From Mycobacterium lepraemurium (GTDB lineage: Bacteria > Actinomycetota > Actinomycetes > Mycobacteriales > Mycobacteriaceae), in contig CP021238.1 of assembly GCA_002291465.1 (NCBI GenBank), forward strand, positions 3,844,001-3,908,000: DNA of 64,000 bases. The letters are read 5' to 3'. The notes under the pieces were generated by a model. It saw only the letters and a program-made list of their open reading frames with translations, did not search any database and had not been told where the DNA came from. This document shows, piece by piece, positions 20,613 to 33,564 of the stretch; the stretch's first letter is position 1; every line of letters starts with the position of its first letter. The position numbers and the translations under genes were made by a program.

Positions 20613-20707
20613 CGCGCGCGACGGCCGTCCACGCCCGGGCCAAGACCGCGAACCGGCCGGTCCACGCCGTAGTATCGAGGCGTCTAGGGAATGGGACTTC
20701 GGCGATA

Positions 20708-21415
20708 GTGGCAGAGCAAATCACGGCTGCGAGCGTCAAAATGGACGGGCGCAAGCGGCGCTGGCATCAGCACAAAGTGGACCGTCGCAACGAACTCGTC
20801 GACGGCACGATCGACGCGATTCGCCGGTTCGGCGGCGCGCTGAGCATGGACGAGATCGCCGCCGAGATCGGGGTCTCCAAGACGGTGCTCTACCGCTACT
20901 TCGTGGACAAGAACGACCTCACGACCGCCGTGATGATGCGGTTCACCCAGACCACGCTGATTCCCAACATGGCCGCCGCGCTCACCTCCGGCCTGGACGG
21001 CTTCGACCTGACCCGCGAGGTCATCCGGGTCTACGTGGAGACCGTGGCCAACGAACCCGAGCCTTACCGGTTCGTGATGTCCAACAGCTCGGCCAGCAAG
21101 AGCAAGGTCATCGCCGACTCGGAGCGCATCATCGCGCGCATGCTCGCGGTGCTGATACGCCGGCGCATGCAGCACGCCGGAATGGACACCGGCGGCGTGG
21201 AACCGTGGGCATACCTGATCGTCGGTGGTGTGCAACTGGCCACCCACTCCTGGATGTCGCACCCGCGGATGAGCCGCGACGAGCTGATCGACTACCTGAC
21301 GATGCTGAGCTGGAACGCGCTCAAAGGGATCGTGGAAGTCGGTGGATCACTGGAAAAGTTCCGCGAAGAGCCGCACCCGTCGCCCATCGTGCCACCGCGG
21401 GAACCGGCGCTCTGA
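20708..21415 (+). CDS. TetR-family regulator (Rv0472c-like)
   Basis: 235 aa from the GTG at 20708 (Rv0472c is 234 aa). The HTH at about 30-75 contains ALSMDEIAAEIGVSKTVLYR followed by YFVDKNDL, a textbook TetR DNA-binding domain. The C-terminal ligand domain has no recognisable specificity. The ORF extends upstream but would overlap the divergent promoter. It lies upstream of the pcaA gene on the same strand; the small Rv0471c gene of M. tuberculosis is absent. Confidence 0.9.
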   Translation: MAEQITAASVKMDGRKRRWHQHKVDRRNELVDGTIDAIRRFGGALSMDEIAAEIGVSKTVLYRYFVDKNDLTTAVMMRFTQTTLIPNMAAALTSGLDGFDLTREVIRVYVETVANEPEPYRFVMSNSSASKSKVIADSERIIARMLAVLIRRRMQHAGMDTGGVEPWAYLIVGGVQLATHSWMSHPRMSRDELIDYLTMLSWNALKGIVEVGGSLEKFREEPHPSPIVPPREPAL

Positions 21416-21550
21416 CACCCCGGCACCGGCCCGGGCAGGGCGACTTCACCCGCCCCAGCGACTACCATGCAGGACAGCGTTGGGGGACGAAGCGGGGTGG
21501 TTGCGTGGCTGCCCACCCGGACCATCTCACATAGAAAGGCTCGTGTCGAC

Positions 21551-22417
21551 ATGTCCGTGCAGCTCACGCCGCATTTTGGAAACGTGCAGGCCCACTACGA
21601 CTTGTCCGACGACTTCTTCCGCCTGTTCCTGGACCCCACTCAGACCTACAGCTGCGCGTACTTCGAACGCGACGACATGACCCTGGAAGAGGCCCAGATC
21701 GCCAAGATCGACCTGGCGCTGGGCAAGTTGAAGCTCGAGCCGGGAATGACGTTGCTGGACATCGGGTGTGGCTGGGGCGCCACCATGCGGCGGGCCATCG
21801 AGAAGTACGACGTCAACGTGGTGGGCCTGACGCTGTCGGAGAACCAGGCCGAGCACGTGCAGAAGACCTTCGACGCGATGGACACTCCGCGCACGCGGCG
21901 GGTGCTGCTGGAGGGCTGGGAGAAGTTCCACGAGCCCGTGAACCGCATCGTCTCGATCGGCACGTTCGAGCACTTCGGCCGGCAACGCTACGGCCGCTTC
22001 TTCAGGATGGCCTACGACGTGCTGCCGCCCGGCGGAATCATGTTGCTGCACACCATCGTTCGGCCCTCCTTCAAGGACGCCCGGGCCAAGGGCATGAAGC
22101 TGACCCACGAGATCGTCGAGTTCTCCCGGTTCATCCAGGCCGAGATCTTCCCCGGCGGCTGGCTGCCCACACCGCAGACCGTCGGCGAATACGGCGTGAC
22201 GGCGGGCTTCGACCTGACCCGGGTGCAGTCGCTGCAGCTGCACTACGCCCGGACGCTGGACCTGTGGGCGCAGGCGCTCGAGGCCAATCGCGAGCAGGCC
22301 ATCGCCATCCAGTCCCAAGAGGTCTACGACCGGTACATGAAGTATTTGACCGGCTGCGCCAAGCTGTTCCGGGAGGGCTACACCGACGTCAACCAGTTCA
22401 CCATGGAGAAGAAGTAG
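21551..22417 (+). CDS. pcaA: Cyclopropane mycolic acid synthase PcaA
   Basis: 288 aa. SAM-dependent methyltransferase that forms the proximal cis-cyclopropane of alpha-mycolates. Visible: HYDLSDDFFRLFLDPTQTYS near the N-terminus, SAM motif [12 protein letters not shown] (about 66-77), the substrate-site EHFGRQRYGRFF region, and the C-terminal TGCAKLFREGYTDVNQFTME. The ATG at 21551 removes an unconserved extension. It is intact, in contrast to its paralogue umaA 20 bp away on the other strand. PcaA is linked to cording and persistence in M. tuberculosis. Confidence 0.95.
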   Translation: MSVQLTPHFGNVQAHYDLSDDFFRLFLDPTQTYSCAYFERDDMTLEEAQIAKIDLALGKLKLEPGMTLLDIGCGWGATMRRAIEKYDVNVVGLTLSENQAEHVQKTFDAMDTPRTRRVLLEGWEKFHEPVNRIVSIGTFEHFGRQRYGRFFRMAYDVLPPGGIMLLHTIVRPSFKDARAKGMKLTHEIVEFSRFIQAEIFPGGWLPTPQTVGEYGVTAGFDLTRVQSLQLHYARTLDLWAQALEANREQAIAIQSQEVYDRYMKYLTGCAKLFREGYTDVNQFTMEKK

Positions 22418-22435
22418 CCGTCCTGCCCGACCCGC

Positions 22436-23323
<888 letters not shown>

Positions 23324-23385
23324 TCAGCGCGAGCATAGTAACCGACCTGATCACGCGCAGTCGCGCGGGCGCCGGTCAATACATG

Positions 23386-24249
23386 TCAATACGTGTAGAA
23401 ACCCTGGCCCGTCTTCTTACCGAGCCGGCCGGCCTCCACCATGCGCAGCAACAGCGGCGGGGCGCCGTACTGCGGCTCCTTGAACTCCTCGAACATCTTG
23501 TCCGCGATCAGCTTCAGGGTGTCCAGGCCCACCAGGTCGGAAAGCCGCAGCGGGCCCATCGGATGCGACAGCCCGGCCACCACGGCCTTGTCCACGTCCT
23601 CGACGGTGGCGAAGCCGGCCTCCACCATCCGGATCGCCGACAGCAGATAGGGCACCAGCAGCGCGTTGACCACGAAGCCGGAACGGTCGCTGCAGCGCAC
23701 CACCTGCTTGCCCAGCACCGCGCTGGCGAACTCCTCGGTGCGCGCGGCGGCGGCCTCATCGGTGACCAGCGTGCTGACCAGCTCGACCAGCGGCAGCACC
23801 GGCACGGGATTGAAGAAGTGCAGGCCCAGCACGCGTTGCGGGTTCTTGGTCGCCGCGGCGAGCTTCATGATCGGGATGCTGGAGGTGTTGGAGGCCAACA
23901 CCGCATCGGGGTCGGTGACCACCCGGTCGAGTTCGGCGAAGACCTGGGCCTTGACGGCGTCGTCCTCGATGATGGTCTCGATGACCAGTTGGCGGTCGGC
24001 GAGGTCTTTCAGGCCGGTGGTGAAGGTGAGCTTGCTCAGCGCGCGGTCGCGCTCCCGCTCGGTGACCTTGCCGGCGCTCACGCCCCGCTCCAGCGACTTC
24101 ACGATGCGGTTGCGTCCCGCCATGATAAGGGCCTCGGTGGTCTCGAACACCGTCACGTCGACGTCGGCGCGGACCGAGACCTCGGCGATACCGGATCCCA
24201 TCTGGCCGGCCCCGACCACTCCTACTCGCTGAATCGCTGCGTCACTCAC
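23386..24249 (-). CDS. fadB2: 3-hydroxybutyryl-CoA dehydrogenase FadB2
   Basis: 287 aa from the GTG at 24249, preceded by GGCGGAG. Rossmann motif GVVGAGQMGSGIAEV (about 9-23). The catalytic His-Glu pair lies in LGLHFFNPVPVLPLVEL (about 139-155), and the C-terminal domain ends PQYGAPPLLLRMVEAGRLGK and GFYTY. It oxidises 3-hydroxyacyl-CoA with NAD(P) in fatty-acid beta-oxidation. It is downstream of icl1 in the same direction, separated by a long hairpin. Confidence 0.94.
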   Translation of the reverse strand: MSDAAIQRVGVVGAGQMGSGIAEVSVRADVDVTVFETTEALIMAGRNRIVKSLERGVSAGKVTERERDRALSKLTFTTGLKDLADRQLVIETIIEDDAVKAQVFAELDRVVTDPDAVLASNTSSIPIMKLAAATKNPQRVLGLHFFNPVPVLPLVELVSTLVTDEAAAARTEEFASAVLGKQVVRCSDRSGFVVNALLVPYLLSAIRMVEAGFATVEDVDKAVVAGLSHPMGPLRLSDLVGLDTLKLIADKMFEEFKEPQYGAPPLLLRMVEAGRLGKKTGQGFYTY

Positions 24250-24295
24250 TGTTTCTCCGCCAATCGTCTTGTCGTGCACCGCACCTTACACGCCG

Positions 24296-24352
24296 CGAGC
24301 AGACGCAAAGGCACCGCTTTTGCTGTGCAAAAGGTGCCTTTGCGTCTGCTCG
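24296..24352 (-). terminator. Long hairpin between icl1 and fadB2
   Basis: A 20-bp perfect inverted repeat (24296-24315 with 24333-24352) encloses a second 6-bp stem (TTTTGC/GCAAAA) around a 3-nt loop, with a 2-nt bulge on one side. It begins 11 bp after the icl1 stop. There is no U-tract. Its length and perfection exceed a minimal terminator and recall dispersed mycobacterial intergenic palindromes. Termination or mRNA 3'-end protection is inferred. Confidence 0.7.
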
Positions 24353-24363
24353 GCAGCACTAAC

Positions 24364-25650
24364 TCAGTGGAACTGGCCCTCTTCGGTGGAGTCGGTCAGC
24401 GCGGTGGTCGACGACGTGGGGTCGACCGTGGTGGCGATCCGGTCGAAGTAACCGGCACCCACCTCGCGCTGGTGCTTGGTGGCGGTGTAACCGCGCTCCT
24501 CGGCGGCGAACTCGCGCTTCTGCAGCTCCACGTAGGCGGTCATCTGGTTGCGGGCGTAGCCGTAGGCCAAATCGAACATCGAGTAGTTCAGCACGTGGAA
24601 GCCGGCCAGCGTGATGAACTGGAACTTGAATCCCATTGCAGCAAGCTCCTTTTGGAACTTCGCGATGGTGGCGTCGTCGAGATGCTTCTTCCAGTTGAAC
24701 GACGGCGAGCAGTTGTAGGCCAGCATCTGGTCGGGGAACTCGGCCTTGACGCCCTCGGCGAACTTGGCGGCCAGCTCCAGGTCGGGCGTGCCAGTCTCCA
24801 TCCAGATCAGGTCGGAGTACGGCGCGTAGGCCTTGGCCCGGGCGATGCAGGGCTCGAGGCCGTTGCGGACCCGGTAGAAGCCCTCCTTGGTGCGCTCGCC
24901 GGTGATGAACGGCTGGTCACGCTCGTCGACGTCGGAGGTGATCAGCGTGGCCGCCTCGGCGTCGGTGCGGGCGATGACGACGGCCGGCACGTCGCACACG
25001 TCGGCGGCCAGGCGGGCCGAGGTCAGCGTGCGGATGTGCTGCTGGGTCGGGATCAGCACCTTGCCGCCCAGGTGGCCGCACTTCTTCTCCGAGGCCAGCT
25101 GGTCCTCCCAGTGCGAGCCGGCCACACCGGCGGCGATCATCGCCTTCTGCAGCTCGAAGACGTTGAGCGCACCACCGAAGCCGGCCTCGCCGTCGGCGAC
25201 GATCGGCGCCAGCCAGTTCTTCACCGAAGTGTCGCCCTCGATCTTGGCGATCTGGTCGGCGCGCAGCAGCGCGTTGTTGATCCGGCGCACCACGATCGGC
25301 ACCGAGTTGGCGGGGTACAGGCTCTGGTCAGGGTAGGTGTGACCGGACAGGTTCGCGTCACCGGCGACCTGCCAGCCCGATAGGTAGATGGCCTTCAGGC
25401 CGGCGCGCACCTGCTGCACGGCCATGTTGCCGGTCAGGGCGCCCAGCGCGTTGATGTACTCCAGGTCGTGCAGCTGCTCCCACAGCACCTCGGCGCCGCG
25501 GCGGGCCAGGGTGTTCTCCTCGACGACGGTGCCCTGCAGGGCGACGACGTCCTCGGCGGTGTAGGTGCGGGTGACATCCTTCCAGCGCGGGTTGGTGTCC
25601 CAGTCCTTCTGGATCTCCTCGGCGCTCTTGGGGGTGCCAACGACAGACAT
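24364..25650 (-). CDS. icl1: Isocitrate lyase
   Basis: 428 aa, same length as M. tuberculosis Icl1. It splits isocitrate into succinate and glyoxylate (glyoxylate shunt) and can serve as methylisocitrate lyase in propionate use. The catalytic loop KKCGHLGG is intact (Cys about 191), as are the Mg-binding [10 protein letters not shown] and [16 protein letters not shown]. The C-terminus is Asp/Thr/Ser-rich. A RamB-like box lies ~160 bp upstream, and the ramB gene is close by. The neighbouring fadB2 fits growth on fatty acids. Confidence 0.97.
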   Translation of the reverse strand: MSVVGTPKSAEEIQKDWDTNPRWKDVTRTYTAEDVVALQGTVVEENTLARRGAEVLWEQLHDLEYINALGALTGNMAVQQVRAGLKAIYLSGWQVAGDANLSGHTYPDQSLYPANSVPIVVRRINNALLRADQIAKIEGDTSVKNWLAPIVADGEAGFGGALNVFELQKAMIAAGVAGSHWEDQLASEKKCGHLGGKVLIPTQQHIRTLTSARLAADVCDVPAVVIARTDAEAATLITSDVDERDQPFITGERTKEGFYRVRNGLEPCIARAKAYAPYSDLIWMETGTPDLELAAKFAEGVKAEFPDQMLAYNCSPSFNWKKHLDDATIAKFQKELAAMGFKFQFITLAGFHVLNYSMFDLAYGYARNQMTAYVELQKREFAAEERGYTATKHQREVGAGYFDRIATTVDPTSSTTALTDSTEEGQFH

Positions 25651-25810
25651 GGGCGTGCTCCTTCACGATCTTAACTACGGAATTGCTGGATGCCTCACCA
25701 GCGGTAGCTAGCGGCTCAACTTCACTGGTGTGCTAACTCGAAGATGGCACAGCCGATAACACCCGGTCTAGCCGTTTCAGTTGCCAATTTCAGCAACGGA
25801 ACCGGGCGAT

Positions 25811-25822
25811 TTTGCGAAGTTT
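25811..25822 (-). promoter_or_regulatory. RamB-like operator upstream of icl1
   Basis: On the icl1 strand this reads AAACTTCGCAAA, one mismatch from the RamB consensus A(A/G)AACTTTGCAAA-type box known from Corynebacterium. It sits 160 bp before the icl1 start within a 268-bp AT-richer intergenic region that holds no gene. RamB repressing icl1 is established in M. tuberculosis; use of this exact site here is inference. Confidence 0.6.
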
Positions 25823-25918
25823 GCTAATCCGCTAACGGACTTAACCGTTCCAGAAGCTACCCGTCAGTAACCCCAAAGCCGCAGGTCACGCCGCAAATTA
25901 ACCCGGACGCTTGTACTG

Positions 25919-26713
25919 TTAGCGAGCAAAGATCGCGGCGGCGGCTTTGGCCTCGTCGCCGACGGCGTATGTGAGCGTTGTAACAGTGCGATCGGCCAGC
26001 TCGGGACCGAACTGATCGGTGGATCCGGCGGGGTGAACGTGGGAGATGATCTCCAGTTTGTCGCCCAAGGCCACCGGCGCCTCGTGTTCGATGGTGACGC
26101 GCAACGGCGTCCGCATCAGCCCGGTGTGTGACGCCAGGTAGTCCTCGATGACGCTCCAGTACACGGAGTTGTTCATGTGGTCGAACAGATCGATGTCGGT
26201 GACCCGGACCGGGAACTCGTGGATCTCGACCGCCTCGTCGCGGCTGGCCGGCTTCAGGTAGGGCTTCCAGCGCAGCCGGTCCACCGAGGTCGTCTTGTGC
26301 AGGCCGGCCAGGAAGTCGTCGGCGATCCGCGACGGCATCTGGGTTTCCCGGTTGATGTTGATCCAGAACGCCTCGGACTCGATGAGTCCGCCCTTGCGGC
26401 CGTCGATGCGGACCCGCATCTCGCACCACCGGTTCGAGGTCCCCGAGCACCACCGGCGCAGCCGCAGCATGTCGTTGAACTCGATCGGCCGGATCAGGTC
26501 GAGCATGGTGCGCCGGACGATCCACAGCGGGTGGGTCTCCTCGAAACCCATCTCCCGCAGCTGGTCCTGGCCGATGTCCTGAGCGTGGCGGGCCGCAGCG
26601 TCCAGCCGCAGCCGCCCGGTGCGGTCGATGTCGCCGACCCGCAGCGGCCATTCGCGATCGAAAACGTCGGGGTGACCGTCGGGCACCGGCATCATTTGTT
26701 TGTCCAGGCTCAC
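25919..26713 (-). CDS. Acyl-ACP thioesterase-like protein (Rv0466-like)
   Basis: 264 aa, same length as Rv0466. Two hot-dog domains: the first with VGDIDRTGRLRLDAAARHAQ (about 30-49), the second with VRVTDIDLFDHMNNSVYW near residue 180, the typical D-x-N/H active-site region of FatA-type thioesterases. It probably releases fatty acids from acyl carrier protein or CoA. Divergent from ramB, upstream of icl1 on the same strand. Confidence 0.88.
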   Translation of the reverse strand: MSLDKQMMPVPDGHPDVFDREWPLRVGDIDRTGRLRLDAAARHAQDIGQDQLREMGFEETHPLWIVRRTMLDLIRPIEFNDMLRLRRWCSGTSNRWCEMRVRIDGRKGGLIESEAFWININRETQMPSRIADDFLAGLHKTTSVDRLRWKPYLKPASRDEAVEIHEFPVRVTDIDLFDHMNNSVYWSVIEDYLASHTGLMRTPLRVTIEHEAPVALGDKLEIISHVHPAGSTDQFGPELADRTVTTLTYAVGDEAKAAAAIFAR

Positions 26714-26829
26714 GGTGTCGCTCCCCGTTTCCTCCTCGTCGGTGCCCCCAGGCTAAAGCCTGCGGCCCCGCTCGAATCATGCCAACGGCGTGCGCCGAAC
26801 ACCAATCGCGACGCGGCCATCCGGGCTGC

Positions 26830-26841
26830 CAACTCTGCGAA
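26830..26841 (+). promoter_or_regulatory. Weak RamB-like box before ramB
   Basis: CAACTCTGCGAA matches the RamB box at about 9 of 12 positions and lies 34 bp before the ramB start. RamB autoregulation is reported in M. tuberculosis. This match alone is weak evidence. Confidence 0.3.
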
Positions 26842-26874
26842 CCACGGCTTCACAGGCCCGGTAACCTGGTTGGG

Positions 26875-28295
<1,421 letters not shown>

Positions 28296-28299
<4 letters not shown>

Positions 28300-28853
28300 C
28301 CGCGCCCCGGATCCCGGCCGGGCGGTTTCGCCAACTGGGACCGATCAATTGGGTGATCGCGAAGCTGGGCGCGCGCACCGTCGGCGCGCCGGAGATGCAC
28401 TTGTTCACCACGCTGGGTCAACGCCGGCTGCTGTTCTGGACCTGGCTGGCCTACGGGGGCCGGCTGCTGCGCGGCAAACTGCCCACCGCCGACACCGAGC
28501 TGGTAATCCTACGGGTCGCGCACCTGCGCGGCTGCGAATACGAGCTGCAGCACCATCGCCGGATGGCGCGGGCGGCCGGTCTGGACCCGGATCTGCAGGC
28601 CACGATCTTCGCGTGGCCGCAGCGACTCGAACCGGTGCAGGCCCGCCTGACCGTGCGTCAGCAGGCGCTGCTGGCGGCAACCGACGAGTTCGTCAACGAC
28701 CGGACCGTCAGCGAGGCCACCTGGCGGCAGCTGGCGGACCACCTGGACCGCCGGCAGCTGATCGAATTCTGCCTGCTGGCAAGCCAATACGACGGGCTGG
28801 CGGCCACCATGTCGGCACTGGCGATTCCACTGGACCACCCCGAGGGCTCATAA
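28296..28853 (+). CDS. Carboxymuconolactone decarboxylase-family protein (Rv0464c-like)
   Basis: 185 aa, GTG start overlapping the ramB stop. The AhpD/CMD core is recognisable at about 60-95: TELVILRVAHLRGCEYELQH then HRRMARAAGL. Only one Cys is present at the usual CxxC site, so an AhpD-type peroxidase reaction is unlikely. Function is otherwise unknown. Co-transcription with ramB is likely. Confidence 0.87.
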
Positions 28854-28860
28854 GTAGGTG

Positions 28861-29142
28861 TCATAGGTAGACATCGGCCACGATGGCCAGCGTCAGCAGC
28901 ACGGGAAGCACCGGCAGCGCGAAGGCGAAGGCGGCCCGCGGCCGGCTGCCGCGCCGGCGCTGCCAGGAGCCCCACACCGCCGCGGCGCCGCCCAGCACCA
29001 CCGACGCCACCAGCACTAACGGCCCCCACTGGCCCACCGTGGCGTTGTCCCTGTTCGAAATGGCAAGCAGCCAAAGGACATAACCGGTCGCCAGGCCACC
29101 GAGGGCGGCCGCGATGGTTTGGGGCGTCAGGGTGCGCAGCAT
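28861..29142 (-). CDS. Small membrane protein (Rv0463-like)
   Basis: 93 aa with three hydrophobic segments (about 10-28, 38-58 and 70-92), the last at the extreme C-terminus. The family is mycobacterium-restricted with no known function. It starts 10 bp downstream of the lpd stop in the same direction and ends 7 bp from the convergent CMD gene. Confidence 0.8.
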   Translation of the reverse strand: MLRTLTPQTIAAALGGLATGYVLWLLAISNRDNATVGQWGPLVLVASVVLGGAAAVWGSWQRRRGSRPRAAFAFALPVLPVLLTLAIVADVYL

Positions 29143-29152
29143 CGTCGAGGGC

Positions 29153-30550
29153 TCAGAAGTTGATCATGTGCCCGGTCAGGCCGTGGAAGCATTCCTGCAG
29201 CGCCTCGGACATGGTCGGGTGGGTGTGTACGTTGCGGGCCAGCTCGGTGGCCGTCAGATCCCACTTCTGCGCCAGGGTGAGCTCCGGCAGCAGCACGGAG
29301 ACGTCGTGGCCGACCAGGTGCCCGCCCAGCAGCTCACCGTATTTCGCGTCGGCGATCAGCTTGACGAACCCGCTGGGGTCGCCCACGCCGTGCGCCTTGC
29401 CGTTCGCGGTGAACGGGAACTTGGCCACCACCACGTCGTGCCCCTCGTCGCGGGCCTGCTGTTCGGTGAGCCCGAAGCTGGCGACGTTGGGCTGGCAGAA
29501 GGTGGCGCGCGGCATCATCCGGTAGTCGCCGAGCGCCAAAGTCTCTGCGCCGGCGATGGTTTCGGCGGCCACCACGCCTTGGGCCTCGGCGACGTGGGCC
29601 AGCTGCAGCTTGCCGGTGACATCGCCGATGGCGTAGATGTGCTCGATGTTGGTGCGCATGTAGTCGGTGATGCCGATGGCCTTGCGGTCGGTCAGCGCGA
29701 CCCCGGCCTCCTCCAGGCCGTAGCCCTCGAAGTTGGGCGCAAAACCGATGGCCTGCAACACCTTTGCGGCCTTGAGTTCCTGGCTGTTGCCGTCCTTGCT
29801 GACCACCACCGTCACTTGCGAGCCATCATCGGAGATGGATTCGACTTTGGTGCCGGTGAGGATCTTGACGCCCAGCTTCTTGAACTGCTTCTCGATTTCC
29901 TTGGACACGTCGGCGTCCTCGTTGGGCAGCGCGCGCGGCAGGAACTCGACGATGGTCACCTCGACGCCGTAGTTGTGCAGCACGTAGCCGAACTCCATGC
30001 CGATGGCGCCGGCGCCGGCGATGATGATCGACTCGGGCAACTCCCGGGACAGGATCTGTTCCTCGTAGGTGACCACGTTGGCCGACAGCGACGTGCCCGG
30101 AACCAGGCGGGTGCTGCTGCCGGTGGCGATGATCGCGTTGTCGAACGTGACCGTCTCGGTCCCGCCGTCGTTGAGCTCGACCGCCAGCGTGTACGGGTCG
30201 GTGAACCGGCCGTAGCCGTGGATCTCGGTGATCTTGTTCTTCTTCATCAGGAAGTGCACGCCGGCGACGCGGCCCTCGGCCACCTTGCGGCTGCGGTCGA
30301 AGGCGGCGCCGTAGTCGAAGGTCACCTCGCCGTTGATGCCGAACGTCTTGGCCTCTTTGGTGAAGATGTGGGCGAGTTCGGCGTTGCGCAGCAGCGCCTT
30401 GGACGGAATGCAGCCGACGTTGAGGCAGACTCCGCCCCAGTGTTTCGGTTCGACGATGGCGGTGCTCAGGCCCAGCTGCGCGGCGCGGATGGCTGCCACA
30501 TATCCGCCGGGACCGGCCCCGAGGACGACGACGTCATAGTGAGAAGTCAC
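29153..30550 (-). CDS. lpdC: Dihydrolipoamide dehydrogenase
   Basis: 465 aa. E3 subunit of the pyruvate dehydrogenase complex and of the mycobacterial peroxynitrite reductase system. FAD motif [14 protein letters not shown] (about 11-24), redox-active disulfide [16 protein letters not shown] (about 38-53), NAD-binding [13 protein letters not shown] (about 180), and the C-terminal HxxxxE base in [12 protein letters not shown]. All catalytic residues are present. Confidence 0.97.
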   Translation of the reverse strand: MTSHYDVVVLGAGPGGYVAAIRAAQLGLSTAIVEPKHWGGVCLNVGCIPSKALLRNAELAHIFTKEAKTFGINGEVTFDYGAAFDRSRKVAEGRVAGVHFLMKKNKITEIHGYGRFTDPYTLAVELNDGGTETVTFDNAIIATGSSTRLVPGTSLSANVVTYEEQILSRELPESIIIAGAGAIGMEFGYVLHNYGVEVTIVEFLPRALPNEDADVSKEIEKQFKKLGVKILTGTKVESISDDGSQVTVVVSKDGNSQELKAAKVLQAIGFAPNFEGYGLEEAGVALTDRKAIGITDYMRTNIEHIYAIGDVTGKLQLAHVAEAQGVVAAETIAGAETLALGDYRMMPRATFCQPNVASFGLTEQQARDEGHDVVVAKFPFTANGKAHGVGDPSGFVKLIADAKYGELLGGHLVGHDVSVLLPELTLAQKWDLTATELARNVHTHPTMSEALQECFHGLTGHMINF

Positions 30551-30638
30551 GTGCCCACCCTAGTGGGCGCCGGCTCGCAGCGGACAACGCCGTGAGTCGC
30601 GCCGCTTCCAACGCGCCGAGCGGTGGCCTCGAATCACG

Positions 30639-31196
30639 TCAGTACGGAACGACGCCCACCAGACAGTGCCCCACCCGCGCGCAGTAGTAATAGCCGTATA
30701 GCGGCACCGCGGCCGCCAGCGCGGCGAACGGCCCGAACAGCACCGCCACCGCGAGCGCCGAAATCAGCGGCCTGGCCTCGACCATCGCCAGCATGACGCC
30801 GCCGACGACGCACACCACCACGAACACCAGCACCGCGAACAGAGCCGGGGTTTTGTCGATCGAGTGGTACCACCAGGAGAACAGGCCCAGCCCGACCACC
30901 GCGGACGCGGCCCACACCGCGAGCAGCACCAGGACCAACTTCCACCACTTGACGTAGAAGTAGCGGCCGGGCACGGCGACCGGCGGCACCGGGCCGGCCA
31001 ACCCGGCCGGCTCCGGCTTCGGTTCGGGCTCCGGCTCCGGCTCCCGCTCGGCCGCCTCGGTGTCGTCGTCCTCGGCGGCGTCGTCGAAGTCCGGCGCCCA
31101 CGACTGGGTGCCGGTGTCGGCGGCGTCGTCGTCATCGGAGAAGTCGGGCACGAACGCCTCGGTGCCCGGGCTCGAGGCGTCCTTGTCGTCAGCCAC
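30639..31196 (-). CDS. Acidic-tail membrane protein (Rv0461-like)
   Basis: 185 aa. Residues 1-75 are Asp/Glu-rich with a Pro-Glu alternating run, predicted cytoplasmic and disordered. Three hydrophobic helices follow (about 93-118, 122-145 and 148-170). Its start overlaps the end of the DUF779-membrane fusion gene by 8 bp. No function can be assigned. Confidence 0.8.
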   Translation of the reverse strand: MADDKDASSPGTEAFVPDFSDDDDAADTGTQSWAPDFDDAAEDDDTEAAEREPEPEPEPKPEPAGLAGPVPPVAVPGRYFYVKWWKLVLVLLAVWAASAVVGLGLFSWWYHSIDKTPALFAVLVFVVVCVVGGVMLAMVEARPLISALAVAVLFGPFAALAAAVPLYGYYYCARVGHCLVGVVPY

Positions 31197-31971
31197 CGGC
31201 GGTCACCCGCAATGCGACGAGCACCCCGAACCAGCCGGGCGCCACCGCCAGCACGAACGCGCCCAGGGTGGTGACCCAGCGCCGCCCGGAGAACAGGATC
31301 AGGGCCAGGCCGATCACGCTGGGGATGCCGACCACCGCCGCGATCGCGAGGTCCGGACGGACCCGGGCGTGCACGGCGACGGTGAACGCCACGCCGGCCA
31401 ACAGCCCGACCGCGCTTCCGATCAGCATGGCGCCGGCCAGCACCCAGGGACGCGGAAGAGGAATCACCGTCTCGACTGTACTGCGGTGACCGGCGTCAAG
31501 GGCAGGTTCTGCAGGACGCGTCGGCCACCACCGCGCCGCGGGCCGCTCACCGCGCTGGTAGTCCGCACCGGTGATGATCGGCGCGGCGGCCACGGCCGCC
31601 TGTTCGGCCGCGCTGAAAACCCGGCCGCGGGACAGGAACCGGACGCCGTCGGGAGCCTCCAGGCTGAACCCGCCGCCGCGGCCCGGCACCACGTCGATCA
31701 CCAGCTGGGTGTGCTTGTCGCGGTAGTGCGCCGCGTACTGCGGGCCCGAGATCCACACCGGCACCCCGTCGGCGCCGACGTCGAGCACACCGAGCAGCAC
31801 GTCGCGATCGCCGACCAGGAAGTCGCCCACCGGATAGCACATCGGCGACGACCCGTCGCAGCAGCCGCCGGACTGGTGGAACATCATCGAGCCGTGCTGC
31901 CGCTGCAGCCGGGCCAGCACCTCGGCGGCCGCGGCGGTGATGACGACTCCGGACGGGGGCCTCGGCTCCAT
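31189..31971 (-). CDS. DUF779 protein fused to Rv0460-like membrane protein
   Basis: 260 aa. Residues 1-150 are DUF779 (Rv0459-like; [20 protein letters not shown] with clustered Cys, probably metal binding), typically encoded beside aldehyde dehydrogenases as here. Residues ~170-260 match the separate small membrane protein Rv0460 ([15 protein letters not shown], two to three helices). In M. tuberculosis these are two genes of 163 and 79 aa. Here no stop separates them, so either a stop was lost or an indel joined them. The ATG abuts the aldehyde dehydrogenase stop. Confidence 0.75.
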   Translation of the reverse strand: MEPRPPSGVVITAAAAEVLARLQRQHGSMMFHQSGGCCDGSSPMCYPVGDFLVGDRDVLLGVLDVGADGVPVWISGPQYAAHYRDKHTQLVIDVVPGRGGGFSLEAPDGVRFLSRGRVFSAAEQAAVAAAPIITGADYQRGERPAARWWPTRPAEPALDAGHRSTVETVIPLPRPWVLAGAMLIGSAVGLLAGVAFTVAVHARVRPDLAIAAVVGIPSVIGLALILFSGRRWVTTLGAFVLAVAPGWFGVLVALRVTAGG

Positions 31972-33496
<1,525 letters not shown>

Positions 33497-33564
33497 CTGC
33501 TCTCACTCCATCGTTTCACCTGTGTAATACACCTCACACTACCGCCGAGACCACAATAGCTGGC

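Noticed and set aside
23383-25383. A 666-codon plus-strand frame opposite fadB2 and icl1
   Set aside because: Antisense shadow of two well-conserved enzymes, His/Val/Gly-rich with no domain.
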